From: Ascidiimonas sp046199005
GTDB lineage: Bacteria; Bacteroidota; Bacteroidia; Flavobacteriales; Flavobacteriaceae
Length of the DNA stretch: 64,000 bases
Assembly: GCA_046199005.1 (NCBI GenBank)
Contig: CP176050.1
Span: forward strand, 2,666,001-2,730,000
Reading direction: 5' to 3'
A program made the position numbers and the translations under genes. Shown here piece by piece: positions 50,844 to 60,953 of the stretch (positions are counted from its first letter, which is position 1; each line of letters starts with the position of its first letter). The notes beneath the pieces are model-generated. The model had not been told where the DNA came from. It saw only the letters and a list, made by a program, of their open reading frames with translations, and searched no databases.

Positions 50844-52325
50844 TCAATCGCGATCCCACCAGACCCCCTGGTCTATGGTAGTGATCACCTTATCTACTTC
50901 TTCTCCATTACGGGTTTGCTCCGAAGCCGGGTATTGCGCTCTTCTTACCCATTGACCGTTTAACGATTCTTCATGATCAGCAGGTAATTCCAGTCCTGCA
51001 AATACATCCGGATCGAAATCATAGCGACGGAGATCGACGAACGATTCAGGATTCAAAAAGGTGGCAATAAACTTCTCCCGCATAATGAGTGCCAGTGTCA
51101 AGTTTGCAGCGCCTACAGCCACAGATGTGTCTGCGAGATACGCTGATCCGTCTACCCCTAATTTGTCCATATTCGCCTGAATCCCATCTAAATATGCCTG
51201 ATAGGCGGCAGCGGTAGAACCTGTAGAGGTGGATGATCCTCCATTTTGAAGAAACAGTGCCTCCGCCTCAATAAATTTGAGTTCTGAATAGCTCATCATG
51301 ATCAAAGGAGCGGTTTGAGAGGAATAAAAATCTTCTTCCCCCAGATCTGCTGTAGCAGCATTGCCATCACTGGCTTCACCACCCGTACCGTTTACTGCTC
51401 CGGTAAATCCGGATTCTGTATCGGGATTAATGCTGGAAATGCGTTCCAGTCTCGGGTCTACAGTCACAGAATTGAAAGGGAATTGTGTGCCATCCATCAA
51501 ACTTACCAGTTGATCGGAAAGCAATACCGAAAGGTTTCCGGTATTATTCGGAAGTGCTACCCCCGCATTCCACGGATTAAAGTTTCGGGTGTTGTACACC
51601 AATTGAAAGTCATCTGCATTGCTGTCAAATCCGTTTGCCAGATTCGCCAGTGCATCCGTGATTGCCTGCGTACTGTTTACTTCGGTAAGGTGAATTGCAA
51701 AACGTGCCTTCAGAGAATACGCTGCTTTGACCCATTGATCTAAATTTCCACCATAGATCAGATCGTCTTCGCCTACCGTTAATCCGGAAGCATCATTTTG
51801 TTCCAGCAAGGCAATACCTTGATCCAAAAGTGTATTGATTTGTGTATACACATCTTCCTGGGCATCATAGGACGGAGTAAAATCTTCTTCCCCTCGTGTT
51901 GCATCTGTAAAAGGAACATCTCCCCACTGGTCAGTTGCCAAACCAATATTTGCGGCAATTAACACTTTGGCGATGCCTTGATAGGCAGTTGAATTTTCCT
52001 GATTCGCCAGCAGTTCTAACGTATTGATATCCGGTAACGCCTGCAAATAAATGTTGGTCCAGGCGCCGGATAGCTGAATCTCTTCCTGCGTATCTGCCCC
52101 AGGAGTAAAGTATGAAGCAAGTTGTTGCGAGTACTGACAAATACCCAGTGCTGCATTGTACTGTGCTCTTGCCGAATAAAAAATGCTTGTTGGCATGAGG
52201 TCTGCGGGTTCCAGATCTTCCAATACCGATTTGTTCGGGTCTACGTTATCGTCAAAAAAGCTGTCACAACCTGTCATCAGGAGTAAGCCAGCTATGAGAT
52301 ATATACTGTATTTCGTGATTTTCAT
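50844..52325 (-). CDS. SusD/RagB-like nutrient-binding outer membrane lipoprotein
   Basis: This 493-residue lipoprotein (LLLMTGCDSF, Cys20) belongs to the SusD-like superfamily, PF12771-type: FDDNVDPNKS near the start, ADLMPTSIFY, then helical TPR-like repeats and YSELKFIEAEALFLQNGG near residue 345. SusD-like lipoproteins cap the SusC transporter and bind the nutrient at the cell surface. It follows the SusC gene by four bases. No glycan-degrading or sensor gene accompanies the pair, so the substrate could be a peptide, a metal chelate or a sugar. Confidence 0.94.
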   Translation of the reverse strand: MKITKYSIYLIAGLLLMTGCDSFFDDNVDPNKSVLEDLEPADLMPTSIFYSARAQYNAALGICQYSQQLASYFTPGADTQEEIQLSGAWTNIYLQALPDINTLELLANQENSTAYQGIAKVLIAANIGLATDQWGDVPFTDATRGEEDFTPSYDAQEDVYTQINTLLDQGIALLEQNDASGLTVGEDDLIYGGNLDQWVKAAYSLKARFAIHLTEVNSTQAITDALANLANGFDSNADDFQLVYNTRNFNPWNAGVALPNNTGNLSVLLSDQLVSLMDGTQFPFNSVTVDPRLERISSINPDTESGFTGAVNGTGGEASDGNAATADLGEEDFYSSQTAPLIMMSYSELKFIEAEALFLQNGGSSTSTGSTAAAYQAYLDGIQANMDKLGVDGSAYLADTSVAVGAANLTLALIMREKFIATFLNPESFVDLRRYDFDPDVFAGLELPADHEESLNGQWVRRAQYPASEQTRNGEEVDKVITTIDQGVWWDRD

Positions 52326-52329
52326 AGCT

Positions 52330-55300
52330 CTAAAAGTTTAAGTTAATTCCGAAAAAGTAGCTTCTTGTATTCGGTATATTGAGTCCGGTAAAACCATACG
52401 CATTGGTTCCGGCACTAAACTGACTTCCTTCGGGGTCGTAACCTCTAAAAGGCGTGTCTAACCATAAATTCGTGCCAGTAAGGCTAAAAGACATCCCGTC
52501 AAAAGGTGTTTTGTCGAGTATTTTCTGCGGCATGTCATACGCTAAGGTCAGATTTCGCAAACGCCACCAGGAAGTATCCTGTACCAGTATCTCCGACGCA
52601 CGGTTATAGATGCTCGAACTACGATAATAATTCTCTGTGATCAAAACCGGAATATTGTTGGGTGTGCCGTCTTCGAACACGCCTTCAAGTATCACTTCTT
52701 CTTCGCGGGTCTCCGTTATTTTTAAAACCCCGTTACGAATTCCGTTACGCTGTCCGGAATCATAGGCATCTCCTCCTTGTTTACGTTCGATCAAAAATGA
52801 CAAAGACAAGCCTTTGTAGCGAATGGTGTTCTGGATAGACCCTAACCAATCGGGAAGGGCGCTCCCAACTTTCACTCTTTCGGAGGTATTGATACGAGGG
52901 AATCCGTCTGCTTCAATGATCCGCTGTCCATCCTCGTTGTAATTCCAGGTATATCCGAAAAGATCACCAGGCTGACCACCTACGACCAGTTTCGAGATCA
53001 CACCGGGGAAACCACTGTCTGCGAAAATTATTTCATCGATCCCTTCCGGAAGCGATAATACTTCACTGTCTACCTGAGACCAGTTAATATCGATGTCCCA
53101 TTGAAAATCAGCTGTTTTTATGGGTGTAATATTCACCAATAATTCTACCCCTGTGCTTTCGATCTCTCCGGCATTCAAAACAAAACTGGTAAACCCGGAA
53201 CTCTGTGGAACCGGCACCGGCAAGATCTGATCCTTACTGGATTGTTTGTAATAGGCTATGTCAAAGCCTAGGCGGTTGCCAAGGAACTTCATTTCGGTAC
53301 CAAATTCATAAGAAGTGGTTCTTTCCGGCTTCAGTTCTTCAGAGCCTCCTGTATTATCTCTAGTAAGACCGTCTACGTCGCCAAAGGGAAAATTTAAAGG
53401 TTGATCGAAATACACGCCTGTTACAAACGGATTTGCATCTTTACCTACTTCGGCATATGAAGCCCGTACTTTACCAAAAGTGAGCCATTCCGGAAGGTTT
53501 CCGGCGTCCTGTAAGGTTTGTGAGAATACGTAACTCAGATTAAAGGACGGATAAAAGAAACTTCTGTTTTCCTTCGGCAAGGTAGAAGACCAGTCATTAC
53601 GTCCGGTGATATTCAGAAATAAAGTATTCTTATATTCCAACCGAAGATCTCCAAAGAGACCAACGATCTGCTGGGAAGCTCCGGTGACATCACTAAAGAA
53701 ATTCGTCGCCTGATCGAAATCATTCGGATTGGTATCACTTAACCCTTCTCCCCTTTTTGTGACCCTGCGGCGTTCGATATCTGAAATCTGATTACCAATG
53801 AGTAACGATCCCTTAAAATCTTCGTTGAAGTCTTTAGATAGTGTTACGAATAGGTTGGAGGTAAATTCATTGTAATTGATCGCTTCCTGCACGATAAAAC
53901 CTCCGGTAGCCGATCCTGGATCGATATCACCCGGCACGAAACGGCGGCGATTGTCATGGTAATTATCTACCCCTGCCTGGTATTTGATATTCAGCCATTC
54001 ATTTACATTGTAATTGAAGCTGGAATTCGCCAGAATACGGTTTACTCGGGTATCTAACGAACTTACTTCGGCAAAATACCGGGGGTTATCTACGATACCA
54101 TTCGTATAGTTCTTTTCTTCACCATTTACCAGATAATCGTTTACGTCGATCGCGGGTGACCAGTAGGAAAGTGAACTCATAATAGACTTATCCCCACCGT
54201 TGGGCAGGCGACCGTCTGAAATAATGTAACTTATAGAAGGTTCGATCGTAAATTTTTGACCCAGTTTAATCGTACTTGAAAATTTAAGCGTGGTTCGGTC
54301 GAAAAACGTATTGGGAACGATCCCTTCATCGTCATTTCGGGATAAGGAACCAAAGTAGGTGAACTTATCATTACCACCGCTCATGCTGAAAGAGTTGGCT
54401 GCGGTAATACCTTTTCGGAAGAAGTCCCTGAAATTATCAAAACGCTTCTCCCCCGGTGCATATTCCGGTCCTAAGGTCCAGAAACCAAAGCTGAATCCGT
54501 CGGCATAGGTGTAGCCTCCCGGAGCATTGGGATCATCAAAAGAAACCCGTTCGCCCCGTCGGCCTTCGGTCCATTTTGTTTGTACATCGGGTACCTGATT
54601 TACCTCATTCCATCCGAGCGAAGTCTTAAAGTTGAATTTAGGTTCGCCGCTGGCTCCTTTTTTGGTCGTAATGATCACCACCCCGTTGGCTGCCCGTAAT
54701 CCGTAGAGCGCCGTAGCTGCTGGTCCCTTTAAGATGGAAACACTTTCTACATCGTTCGGGTTGATATCCGCCGCACGGTTGGTAAACGAGAACTGCTCAG
54801 ACGATGCTGGTGCGTTCGATCCTGTACTGGGTAAAAGGCTTCCGGTAGGTGCTTCATTACTCACCGGAATCCCGTCGATCACAAATAAAGGTTGATTGTT
54901 GGCACCGGGATTAAGGGAAGTGATCCCCCGTATGATGATACTGGATCCGGCACCGGGAGCACCCCCGGTTGCATTGATATTCACCCCGGCCACTTTTCCC
55001 TGAATAGAACCTAACACATCTCGCCGGCTATCCCGGGTAAGTTCTTCAGAATCGATTTCCTGTATGGCGTACCCTACAGATTTTTTTTCTTTTTTAATCC
55101 CTAAAGCAGTCACCACCACCTCTCCTAGCTGAGTGGCATCTTCTTTCATGGTAACGTTTACGGTGTTTGAGGGGCCTACAGTTACAAAGGCCGTTTCCAG
55201 GCCCAGATAAGAGAATACCAGTACATCGCCTTCCCGCGCATTAATGGTATAGTTTCCGTCAAAATCGGTCGTGGTACCTGTACTCGTGTTCTGTACTACA

Positions 55301-55416
55301 ATGGAGACGCCCGGTAACGGAGCGCCGCGTTCATCGGTTACGGTACCTTTTATGGTTTGTGCCATCGCATAGGAGGCAAAAAACATAAAAAGTAAGGTCA
55401 AAGTTTTAAATTGCAT
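52330..55416 (-). CDS. SusC/RagA TonB-linked outer membrane transporter
   Basis: This 1028-residue TonB-dependent transporter has a signal peptide, a carboxypeptidase-D-like domain (IKGTVTDERGAPLPGVSIVV, about residues 20-105), a plug (GEVVVTALGIKKEKKSVGYA, then RGITSLNPGANNQPLFVIDG) and a 22-strand barrel ending in YFFGINLNF. It imports nutrients caught by the SusD-like lipoprotein using TonB energy. Length is at the usual value of about 1000. The gene looks richer in G+C than the neighbouring regions. No regulator (FecR, HTCS) is adjacent. Confidence 0.96.
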   Translation of the reverse strand: MQFKTLTLLFMFFASYAMAQTIKGTVTDERGAPLPGVSIVVQNTSTGTTTDFDGNYTINAREGDVLVFSYLGLETAFVTVGPSNTVNVTMKEDATQLGEVVVTALGIKKEKKSVGYAIQEIDSEELTRDSRRDVLGSIQGKVAGVNINATGGAPGAGSSIIIRGITSLNPGANNQPLFVIDGIPVSNEAPTGSLLPSTGSNAPASSEQFSFTNRAADINPNDVESVSILKGPAATALYGLRAANGVVIITTKKGASGEPKFNFKTSLGWNEVNQVPDVQTKWTEGRRGERVSFDDPNAPGGYTYADGFSFGFWTLGPEYAPGEKRFDNFRDFFRKGITAANSFSMSGGNDKFTYFGSLSRNDDEGIVPNTFFDRTTLKFSSTIKLGQKFTIEPSISYIISDGRLPNGGDKSIMSSLSYWSPAIDVNDYLVNGEEKNYTNGIVDNPRYFAEVSSLDTRVNRILANSSFNYNVNEWLNIKYQAGVDNYHDNRRRFVPGDIDPGSATGGFIVQEAINYNEFTSNLFVTLSKDFNEDFKGSLLIGNQISDIERRRVTKRGEGLSDTNPNDFDQATNFFSDVTGASQQIVGLFGDLRLEYKNTLFLNITGRNDWSSTLPKENRSFFYPSFNLSYVFSQTLQDAGNLPEWLTFGKVRASYAEVGKDANPFVTGVYFDQPLNFPFGDVDGLTRDNTGGSEELKPERTTSYEFGTEMKFLGNRLGFDIAYYKQSSKDQILPVPVPQSSGFTSFVLNAGEIESTGVELLVNITPIKTADFQWDIDINWSQVDSEVLSLPEGIDEIIFADSGFPGVISKLVVGGQPGDLFGYTWNYNEDGQRIIEADGFPRINTSERVKVGSALPDWLGSIQNTIRYKGLSLSFLIERKQGGDAYDSGQRNGIRNGVLKITETREEEVILEGVFEDGTPNNIPVLITENYYRSSSIYNRASEILVQDTSWWRLRNLTLAYDMPQKILDKTPFDGMSFSLTGTNLWLDTPFRGYDPEGSQFSAGTNAYGFTGLNIPNTRSYFFGINLNF

Positions 55417-55601
55417 ATACTTTTTGGATTGATTATACCTTTAAAGTTACATTTTTTATAACAATACGTGCAGTATCTGTTATAATTTTATGATTCGAAA
55501 AACAAAAAGGACGATAATCTGTGCATTTAAAAATTTAAGCGGCTTGTTTTTAAGAATAGTGAATCTTCACCCTCAATTCATGCCTAAACTAATCCTGAGC
55601 G

Positions 55602-55630
55602 TTGTTTGTACTTTTTCCTTTGTATCTTAG
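55602..55630 (+). promoter_or_regulatory. Predicted promoter of the SnoaL-like gene at 55653
   Basis: TTG (55602-55604) and TATCTTAG (55623-55630) are 18 bases apart, matching the form seen upstream of the YhhN-like gene. The start codon is 22 bases downstream. Confidence 0.45.
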
Positions 55631-55652
55631 ACTTTCCTTAATGTAGTAAACC

Positions 55653-56186
55653 GTGTATATAAAGTATCGACTCATCTCATCTCCGTCTTCCCGACATGTA
55701 GGATTTGGAATTCTTACGCTATTATTTTTTATAAGTTGTCAGAAGGTTGCGCCACCTCCTTTAGCTGAGCCTGCCGTGATGGCTACAAATTATAAGTTAG
55801 AAAAAGCAGCTATTATAGAAACCCTGCATAATGAAACAAAGGCGGCTTTTAATCGGGATTACGAAACCTGGAAGACTTACTGGATACAGGAACCTTTTGT
55901 TACCAAAACCTATATGGAGTTTCCAGACCACATAGAAGAAACCCTGGGGTGGGAAGCAGTAGATGCGTTTGTTCGGGATTTCTTCAAGAAGTATCCTGAC
56001 CCCGAACCGGTACCAAAGGCCATTACTGATATGGATATCAGGTTGTACGAGAATGCAGCCTGGGTGAGTTATGAGCTTAATGATTCCATTCGGGGTCGAA
56101 AACGGGAGACCCGCCTGATGGAAAAAGTAGGTAAGCAGTGGAAAATCGCTGGCATGCATACCACTATTTATGGTAAAGAAGAATAG
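55653..56186 (+). CDS. SnoaL/DUF4440-like secreted lipoprotein
   Basis: This 177-residue protein starts with GTG and has a lipoprotein signal (LLFFISC, Cys29). The mature part has the cone-shaped NTF2-like fold: ETLHNETKAAFNRDYETW near residue 55 and the closing WKIAGMHTTIYG. Such domains are often small enzymes or binding modules of unknown substrate. The choice of a GTG start is supported by the lipobox; an ATG at residue 43 would remove it. Confidence 0.78.
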   Translation: MYIKYRLISSPSSRHVGFGILTLLFFISCQKVAPPPLAEPAVMATNYKLEKAAIIETLHNETKAAFNRDYETWKTYWIQEPFVTKTYMEFPDHIEETLGWEAVDAFVRDFFKKYPDPEPVPKAITDMDIRLYENAAWVSYELNDSIRGRKRETRLMEKVGKQWKIAGMHTTIYGKEE

Positions 56187-56799
56187 CGTTCTCAGAAGCA
56201 TGCCGAAACAACCATCTCAATTCTAACAAGGTTTTTTGGTAACAGGTATATTATAATATTACACTTATAGATGAATACGGTAGAAGGGCTCTGGAGCCGT
56301 TTGGGAGTATTTTGAGGAGTTTCGATGCTGGTTTTGGGTCAAGTAAATTTTGGGACAAGTAAAAAAGGGGTCAAGTAAATTTTGTGGGGAGTAACAGGTG
56401 AGATTAGCAAATTAATTAAATTCCATGATTTATTTTATTTTTTTAGCTTGTCCAGGACTGAGCGTAAAGAAAACATTCTGTGATTGTTTTTAGCGGAAGA
56501 GTCAACGGGCGCAGGGCAAAAACAAAAAAAGGAGTCCTACACAAATCAATTCGGACAAAAAGTTAATACCATCGAATATCCTGTGTAAAGCTCTAGTCTA
56601 GTTTCTTGAAATTACTATAGCTCTAATATGTTATGAAGACAAATTTTAGGTGAGATGAAACAAATAAAGGCTTGATCTTAATAACTCTATATCCTTGAGA
56701 TTATGAACTTCGAGATTATCATATGAAAAGTATAACTAAATTTGAGGGTGTAGCTGTGAAATTGCACGTAATAAAACTGGTTTGTATAATTTGACCCAA
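56187..56799. other. Non-coding stretch with short tandem repeats
   Basis: This 613-base spacer has no credible gene. GGGTCAAGTAAATTTTG occurs at 56336-56352 and again at 56368-56384, with the degenerate copy GGGACAAGTAAAA between them and a partial fourth copy after. The rest is AT-rich with no hairpin of note. Confidence 0.65.
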
Positions 56800-57297
56800 A
56801 TGAGACTACCCACATTCATTTTTATTCTGTTAATATCCTATTTTACTTTTGGACAAGATAAATATACCGGAGTTTATAATGATCAATTTGCAGAAAGCAT
56901 CGAATTGAAATCCGACTTTACTTTTATTCATCGTTATAGTTTTGATCTTTCAGTAAGCTGGGCAACTGGAAAATGGAAAGTCAAGAATGACACTATATAT
57001 TTGAAAGCTCAATTTGTCATGGATACTTTACAATTACGCAATAAGGATAAGAAAGCAATTGGCGATTCTTTAGTTCTCTCATCCGACCGAAAATCTGACC
57101 GAATTGAACAGAATGAATTTCTTACTTCAATATTATCAAGTGGAGGACAATATCGATATAAGTCACCGAGTAAATTGTTTTGGAAGCGAAAAAGACTATA
57201 TCGGGTTAAAACAGATGGAACTCTCGATCTAAGAAAAGTGAAATCGTTTTCAACTAACAAATGGTATCAAACTTATTTTAGTAAAGAATCTGGATGA
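56800..57297 (+). CDS. Hypothetical secreted protein
   Basis: I start at the ATG at 56800 (165 residues, MRLPTFIFILLISYFTFGQ), a clean Bacteroidota signal peptide ending in FGQ; a TTG six codons earlier is less likely. The mature protein is basic and beta-rich, with KYTGVYNDQFAESIELKSD and WATGKWKVKNDTIYLKAQF, a pattern seen in small calycin-like or lipocalin-type folds. No family is recognised. Confidence 0.7.
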   Translation: MRLPTFIFILLISYFTFGQDKYTGVYNDQFAESIELKSDFTFIHRYSFDLSVSWATGKWKVKNDTIYLKAQFVMDTLQLRNKDKKAIGDSLVLSSDRKSDRIEQNEFLTSILSSGGQYRYKSPSKLFWKRKRLYRVKTDGTLDLRKVKSFSTNKWYQTYFSKESG

Positions 57298-57457
57298 AAA
57301 TTCCTTGCAAAATATTGTGCTACTAAACAATGAAAAAATAATTGATCTCTAAAAACTGCAACTGCTAAAATTAGCTTTTCTTATAAGCAAAACCAGAAAT
57401 ACGTATTTTAATGCAAATCTAGGGTAGTTTTGAGACAAACTGCTGTTGACAGTCATT

Positions 57458-57988
57458 ATGAAAACAACTTTACAGCTGCCTATAACATTACGTCCACCAG
57501 AAATGGATGAAGTTCCTATGAATTCCTCTGTTAAGGAAAGACTTAAGTTACGGAAAACGGCAAAAATTGTAGAAGGATTCAAGATTTTACCAAAAGGCAA
57601 TAATGCTGAACACGAAGAATTGGCGTTTAATTTCTTCGCAGAAATTAATATTGACAACTCAAGACTTTGGAATTTAATACTAGAATTGAGTAAAGAGCTG
57701 CCTGATGAAATTTCACTGATTTTTAATCATTCTGATTGTGAACCTGAATATGGAAAATACTCTGACAAAAATCAAGTTCTTGAATTTCTTGCCAAATACA
57801 AGACAGAAATTATTTCTGATACGTTTATCGATATTGGAATGATTTCTCACTCGGATTCTGAATTGATTGAAATTTTTGTTCCTGAATCCAAATACATAAA
57901 ATTTTGGGGAGTTGACCAACAATCATTTCTTAAAGCGATGAATAATTTTGATCTCAAAGAAATTGAAGGAATTGAATTTCTAGATTAA
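57458..57988 (+). CDS. Hypothetical acidic cytoplasmic protein
   Basis: The frame starts at the ATG 57458 (176 residues, MKTTLQLPITLRPPEMDEVP). It is acidic and helical with no signal or membrane segment, reminiscent in composition of small immunity-type proteins, though I do not recognise a family. Translation in the same frame continues after the TAA at 57986 with YPKVREPLRLFNENAIDSNE and stops 31 codons later, so the last part may have been lost by a nonsense change (see findings). Confidence 0.65.
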   Translation: MKTTLQLPITLRPPEMDEVPMNSSVKERLKLRKTAKIVEGFKILPKGNNAEHEELAFNFFAEINIDNSRLWNLILELSKELPDEISLIFNHSDCEPEYGKYSDKNQVLEFLAKYKTEIISDTFIDIGMISHSDSELIEIFVPESKYIKFWGVDQQSFLKAMNNFDLKEIEGIEFLD

Positions 57989-58144
57989 TATCCAAAAGTT
58001 AGAGAACCTTTGAGGTTATTTAATGAAAATGCAATTGACTCGAACGAATTGATCGAGTTACTAAGAACAAAATTTAAATAAATACTACTGGCAAAAGGAT
58101 ATATTATGTATACTCTTAGGTAAACGCACTATACACAAAACATT

Positions 58145-58624
58145 ATGGGCAATTTGAGAATCCAAAATCATAAAAAATGGAAAGATATAAGTTCTATTCT
58201 GACATTTGTAGTGGCTTTGCTTCCAATACTATCAGGAGCTCAAGAGATTTCTAAGACAGACAGAGCTAAAAGTATTGTAAAAGCAGTGAATCAGAAAGAT
58301 GCTAAAATGTACGTTAGTAATTTTAGTGAAAATGTAAAAGTCTATATGTATGGTGAGGATGGAAATTTTGAATTGAAAATTGATGGCATCGAAGCTTTGT
58401 ATAAAAATCGTGCAGAGCATCTTAAAAATCACCCGGAAGTTCGAAATGAAATACAACACCTTGTAGAAATAGACAATAGGTTAATTATGCACGACAAGGT
58501 TTGGTTAACACCAGAAAGGAAAAAAGGGAGTTCGGTCGTGGAAATTTTCACTTTCAATGAAGAAGGTAAAATCACCCGGGTCGATGTACTGCAAGAGAAA
58601 AATCTATTTAGTCAGGAAAAATAG
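58145..58624 (+). CDS. SnoaL-like (NTF2 family) secreted protein
   Basis: This 159-residue protein has an N-terminal hydrophobic signal segment (ILTFVVALLPILSGAQ) preceded by a basic stretch, then an NTF2-like domain: RAKSIVKAVNQKDAKMYVSN, a central strand KVYMYGEDGNFELKIDG, and the closing VVEIFTFNEEGKITRVDVL. It resembles SnoaL-type polyketide cyclase-like proteins, whose members mostly have unknown substrates. It stands alone with a long upstream gap. Confidence 0.75.
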   Translation: MGNLRIQNHKKWKDISSILTFVVALLPILSGAQEISKTDRAKSIVKAVNQKDAKMYVSNFSENVKVYMYGEDGNFELKIDGIEALYKNRAEHLKNHPEVRNEIQHLVEIDNRLIMHDKVWLTPERKKGSSVVEIFTFNEEGKITRVDVLQEKNLFSQEK

Positions 58625-58867
58625 GAAAGACAGAGTCCAGCACAAGAATAAACTTGAACAAAATACTAAGCTCTTCTTGAGAAAATACAGGCTGAAAACA
58701 AGTGTTACCAAGTTATAAGCTTCATAGCAGTCGTATTGGAAATCTTGAAGGCATGTACAAATTTGAAGTCAGTTACAAGCTTTAAATTATGTGATAGAAA
58801 ACCGCTACTGCGTCTAAAAAAAGCGCTTTACTTAATAATTCAAACTCTAAACTTTGCATACAAATCA

Positions 58868-59413
58868 ATGAAATTCATTTTCCAAATATCATTGCTGGCT
58901 TTATTGGTCCTTTCTGCTTGTAAATCCAATCAGAACAATGTGATCGTACCGAAATCCGAGACGCCAGAAGCCCAAATCAGCAAATATGAGTTAGGAGAAA
59001 TTGATTTGCCCATCATAAAAAGAGAGGTAAATGATTACGAACAAATATTCACTACAGAGCAGGTAGAAAATCTAACGATACTCATTCGCGAATTTGAAAA
59101 AGAAACGACCAATCAGATCGCTATAGTCACCATAGATTCAATTGGAGAATATACAGACTTTGATCAGTTTGCGATTGATTTATCGAATTATAACGGCGTC
59201 GGATTAAGCGAAAAGAATAACGGATTGACCTTTGTTTTCAGTAAAAATTTAAGAAGAATACGAATCTCGACAGGTATAGGAACAGAAAAAATTCTTACTG
59301 ATGAGATCTGTCAAAAAATAATTGATCAAATTATCATACCTGAATTTAAAAATGGTGCATATTACATAGGAACAGAAAATGGATTGAAGGAATTAATGTC
59401 AAAATGGAAATGA
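58868..59413 (+). CDS. TPM domain lipoprotein
   Basis: I start at the ATG at 58868 (181 residues), where MKFIFQISLLALLVLSACKS is a lipoprotein signal (Cys18); the longer frame is not signal-like. The TPM (TLP18.3/Psb32/MOLO-1) domain is visible in YEQIFTTEQVENLTILIREF, TTNQIAIVTIDSIGE and NNGLTFVFSKNLRRIRISTG. The fold occurs in photosystem repair phosphatases and in many bacterial membrane proteins; enzymatic activity here is not certain. It is followed by a terminator at 59500. Confidence 0.85.
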   Translation: MKFIFQISLLALLVLSACKSNQNNVIVPKSETPEAQISKYELGEIDLPIIKREVNDYEQIFTTEQVENLTILIREFEKETTNQIAIVTIDSIGEYTDFDQFAIDLSNYNGVGLSEKNNGLTFVFSKNLRRIRISTGIGTEKILTDEICQKIIDQIIIPEFKNGAYYIGTENGLKELMSKWK

Positions 59414-59499
59414 AGGGATATATCAGTTACTGAAAATCAAACGAATCCAGCTAAAAATAGTGTACTACTCATACAAAGCATTTACAGAACTAACTTGCT

Positions 59500-59532
59500 A
59501 AAATTGCTTAAAAGCAATTTTGTTATTTTTCT
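59500..59532 (+). terminator. Terminator after the TPM gene
   Basis: A 10-bp stem AAAATTGCTT / AAGCAATTTT with a very short loop is followed by T-rich sequence (GTTATTTTTCTTTTT), 87 bases after the TPM stop. Confidence 0.6.
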
Positions 59533-59645
59533 TTTTAAAGACGTAAATTGTATAACCGAAAAAATAATTTGAGTCGGTTCATAAAGTTCGTTCGCTTTTT
59601 GAACACATGATACTTTGTAAACTATGCTCGTCAAAAAACAGGTTC

Positions 59646-60953
59646 ATGAAACATAAAATACTATTTCTCGTTGCGACATTCCTGATTACAGTTTTCGGAT
59701 TCGCTCAGGAAAACAATACACTTGCGTTGGTAGGAGTTACTATCTTCAAAAGTGAAGGTAGTGATCTGCAAAATATGACTATTCTGGTGGAAAACGGCAT
59801 TATCAAGGATATCTTTAGAAACGGCTCAAAATCCCTTCCTGATTCAATAAATACTATTGAATTATCTGAACACTATGTAATACCTGGTCTCATCGACACA
59901 CATGTACACATGGGGATGAAAGGCTTATCAGAATCCCCCGACGCTGCCAGAAAAGAGTTCAAAAAATGGATCTATAGTGGGGTGACCGCTGTAAGAGATA
60001 TGGGTGGAGATGCCAGAGCACTTGCTGTTGAAAATAAATTAATAAAGGAGGGGAAACAAGCTGGTCCAGACATCTACTACTCTGCTACCGTTGGAAGCAG
60101 CGATATGATTACTAAAGATTTACGATTGAAAAGAGTTACCCAAGGCATAGGTATTGAAAATGCCGGTTATGTGATTGAAGCAAAACAGGGCATGGATATC
60201 GATGAAGCCATATCGAAAGCACTTAAAAGCAATGTGAGCGGATTGAAGTTTTATGCTGGTATCAAATCGGACTTAATTAATGTGATAACCGTAGAGGCTC
60301 ACGATAAGGGGTTGAAATCATGGGCTCATTTCACGGTTTTTCCTGACCGTCCTATGGAGATTGTAAAGGCAGGAGTGGACGTCGTATCACATGTATGGGG
60401 AGCCTTTTGGCAAGATTCAGATGTAGATCCATCGGAAAGAATTCCTTTTACCCATACTGATTTCAAGGGTGCAAGGTCAGCAATATTCCCCAGAGATATG
60501 AGTGTCCTGAATACAGACAGTCCTGAACTTCAGACGCTGTTTAAAGAAATGCAAGTAAGAAATACGATATGGGATCTGACTTATGTAGTACCAAATCCGC
60601 AAATCCAGAAGGTCTATAAACAGTATGTGCTTGCAGCAAGCAAGGCAGGTGTTCAATTCTGCACAGGTACCGACTATTTTAATGATATCTCAAATCCATT
60701 TCCTTCTGTTTTTACGGAAATAGAGCGTTTAGTTATTGATGGCATTCTTGACCCTAAACAAGCAATAAAATCTGCTACACTTAACGGAGCCAGAGCTATA
60801 GGTATCGAAGATACTCATGGCACAATTGAAATAGGAAAATTTGCTGATATGGTTATTTTGATAAAAAATCCAATTGATAGTATAAGCCATATACGTACGA
60901 TTAAATTTACAATGAAAAACGGACGCCTTTATCATAGAAACGATTATAATTGA
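59646..60953 (+). CDS. Secreted amidohydrolase family protein
   Basis: I start at the ATG 59646 (435 residues): MKHKILFLVATFLITVFGFAQ is a signal peptide. It is a metal-dependent amidohydrolase of the imidazolonepropionase/prolidase group: HYVIPGLIDTHVHMGMKG gives the HxH pair, KSWAHFTVF and VDVVSHVWGAF hold later histidines, and CTGTDYF the catalytic Asp. The closing KFADMVILIKNPIDSI is the usual composite beta domain. The substrate is not predictable; a peptide-like or N-acyl compound is typical. Confidence 0.9.
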   Translation: MKHKILFLVATFLITVFGFAQENNTLALVGVTIFKSEGSDLQNMTILVENGIIKDIFRNGSKSLPDSINTIELSEHYVIPGLIDTHVHMGMKGLSESPDAARKEFKKWIYSGVTAVRDMGGDARALAVENKLIKEGKQAGPDIYYSATVGSSDMITKDLRLKRVTQGIGIENAGYVIEAKQGMDIDEAISKALKSNVSGLKFYAGIKSDLINVITVEAHDKGLKSWAHFTVFPDRPMEIVKAGVDVVSHVWGAFWQDSDVDPSERIPFTHTDFKGARSAIFPRDMSVLNTDSPELQTLFKEMQVRNTIWDLTYVVPNPQIQKVYKQYVLAASKAGVQFCTGTDYFNDISNPFPSVFTEIERLVIDGILDPKQAIKSATLNGARAIGIEDTHGTIEIGKFADMVILIKNPIDSISHIRTIKFTMKNGRLYHRNDYN

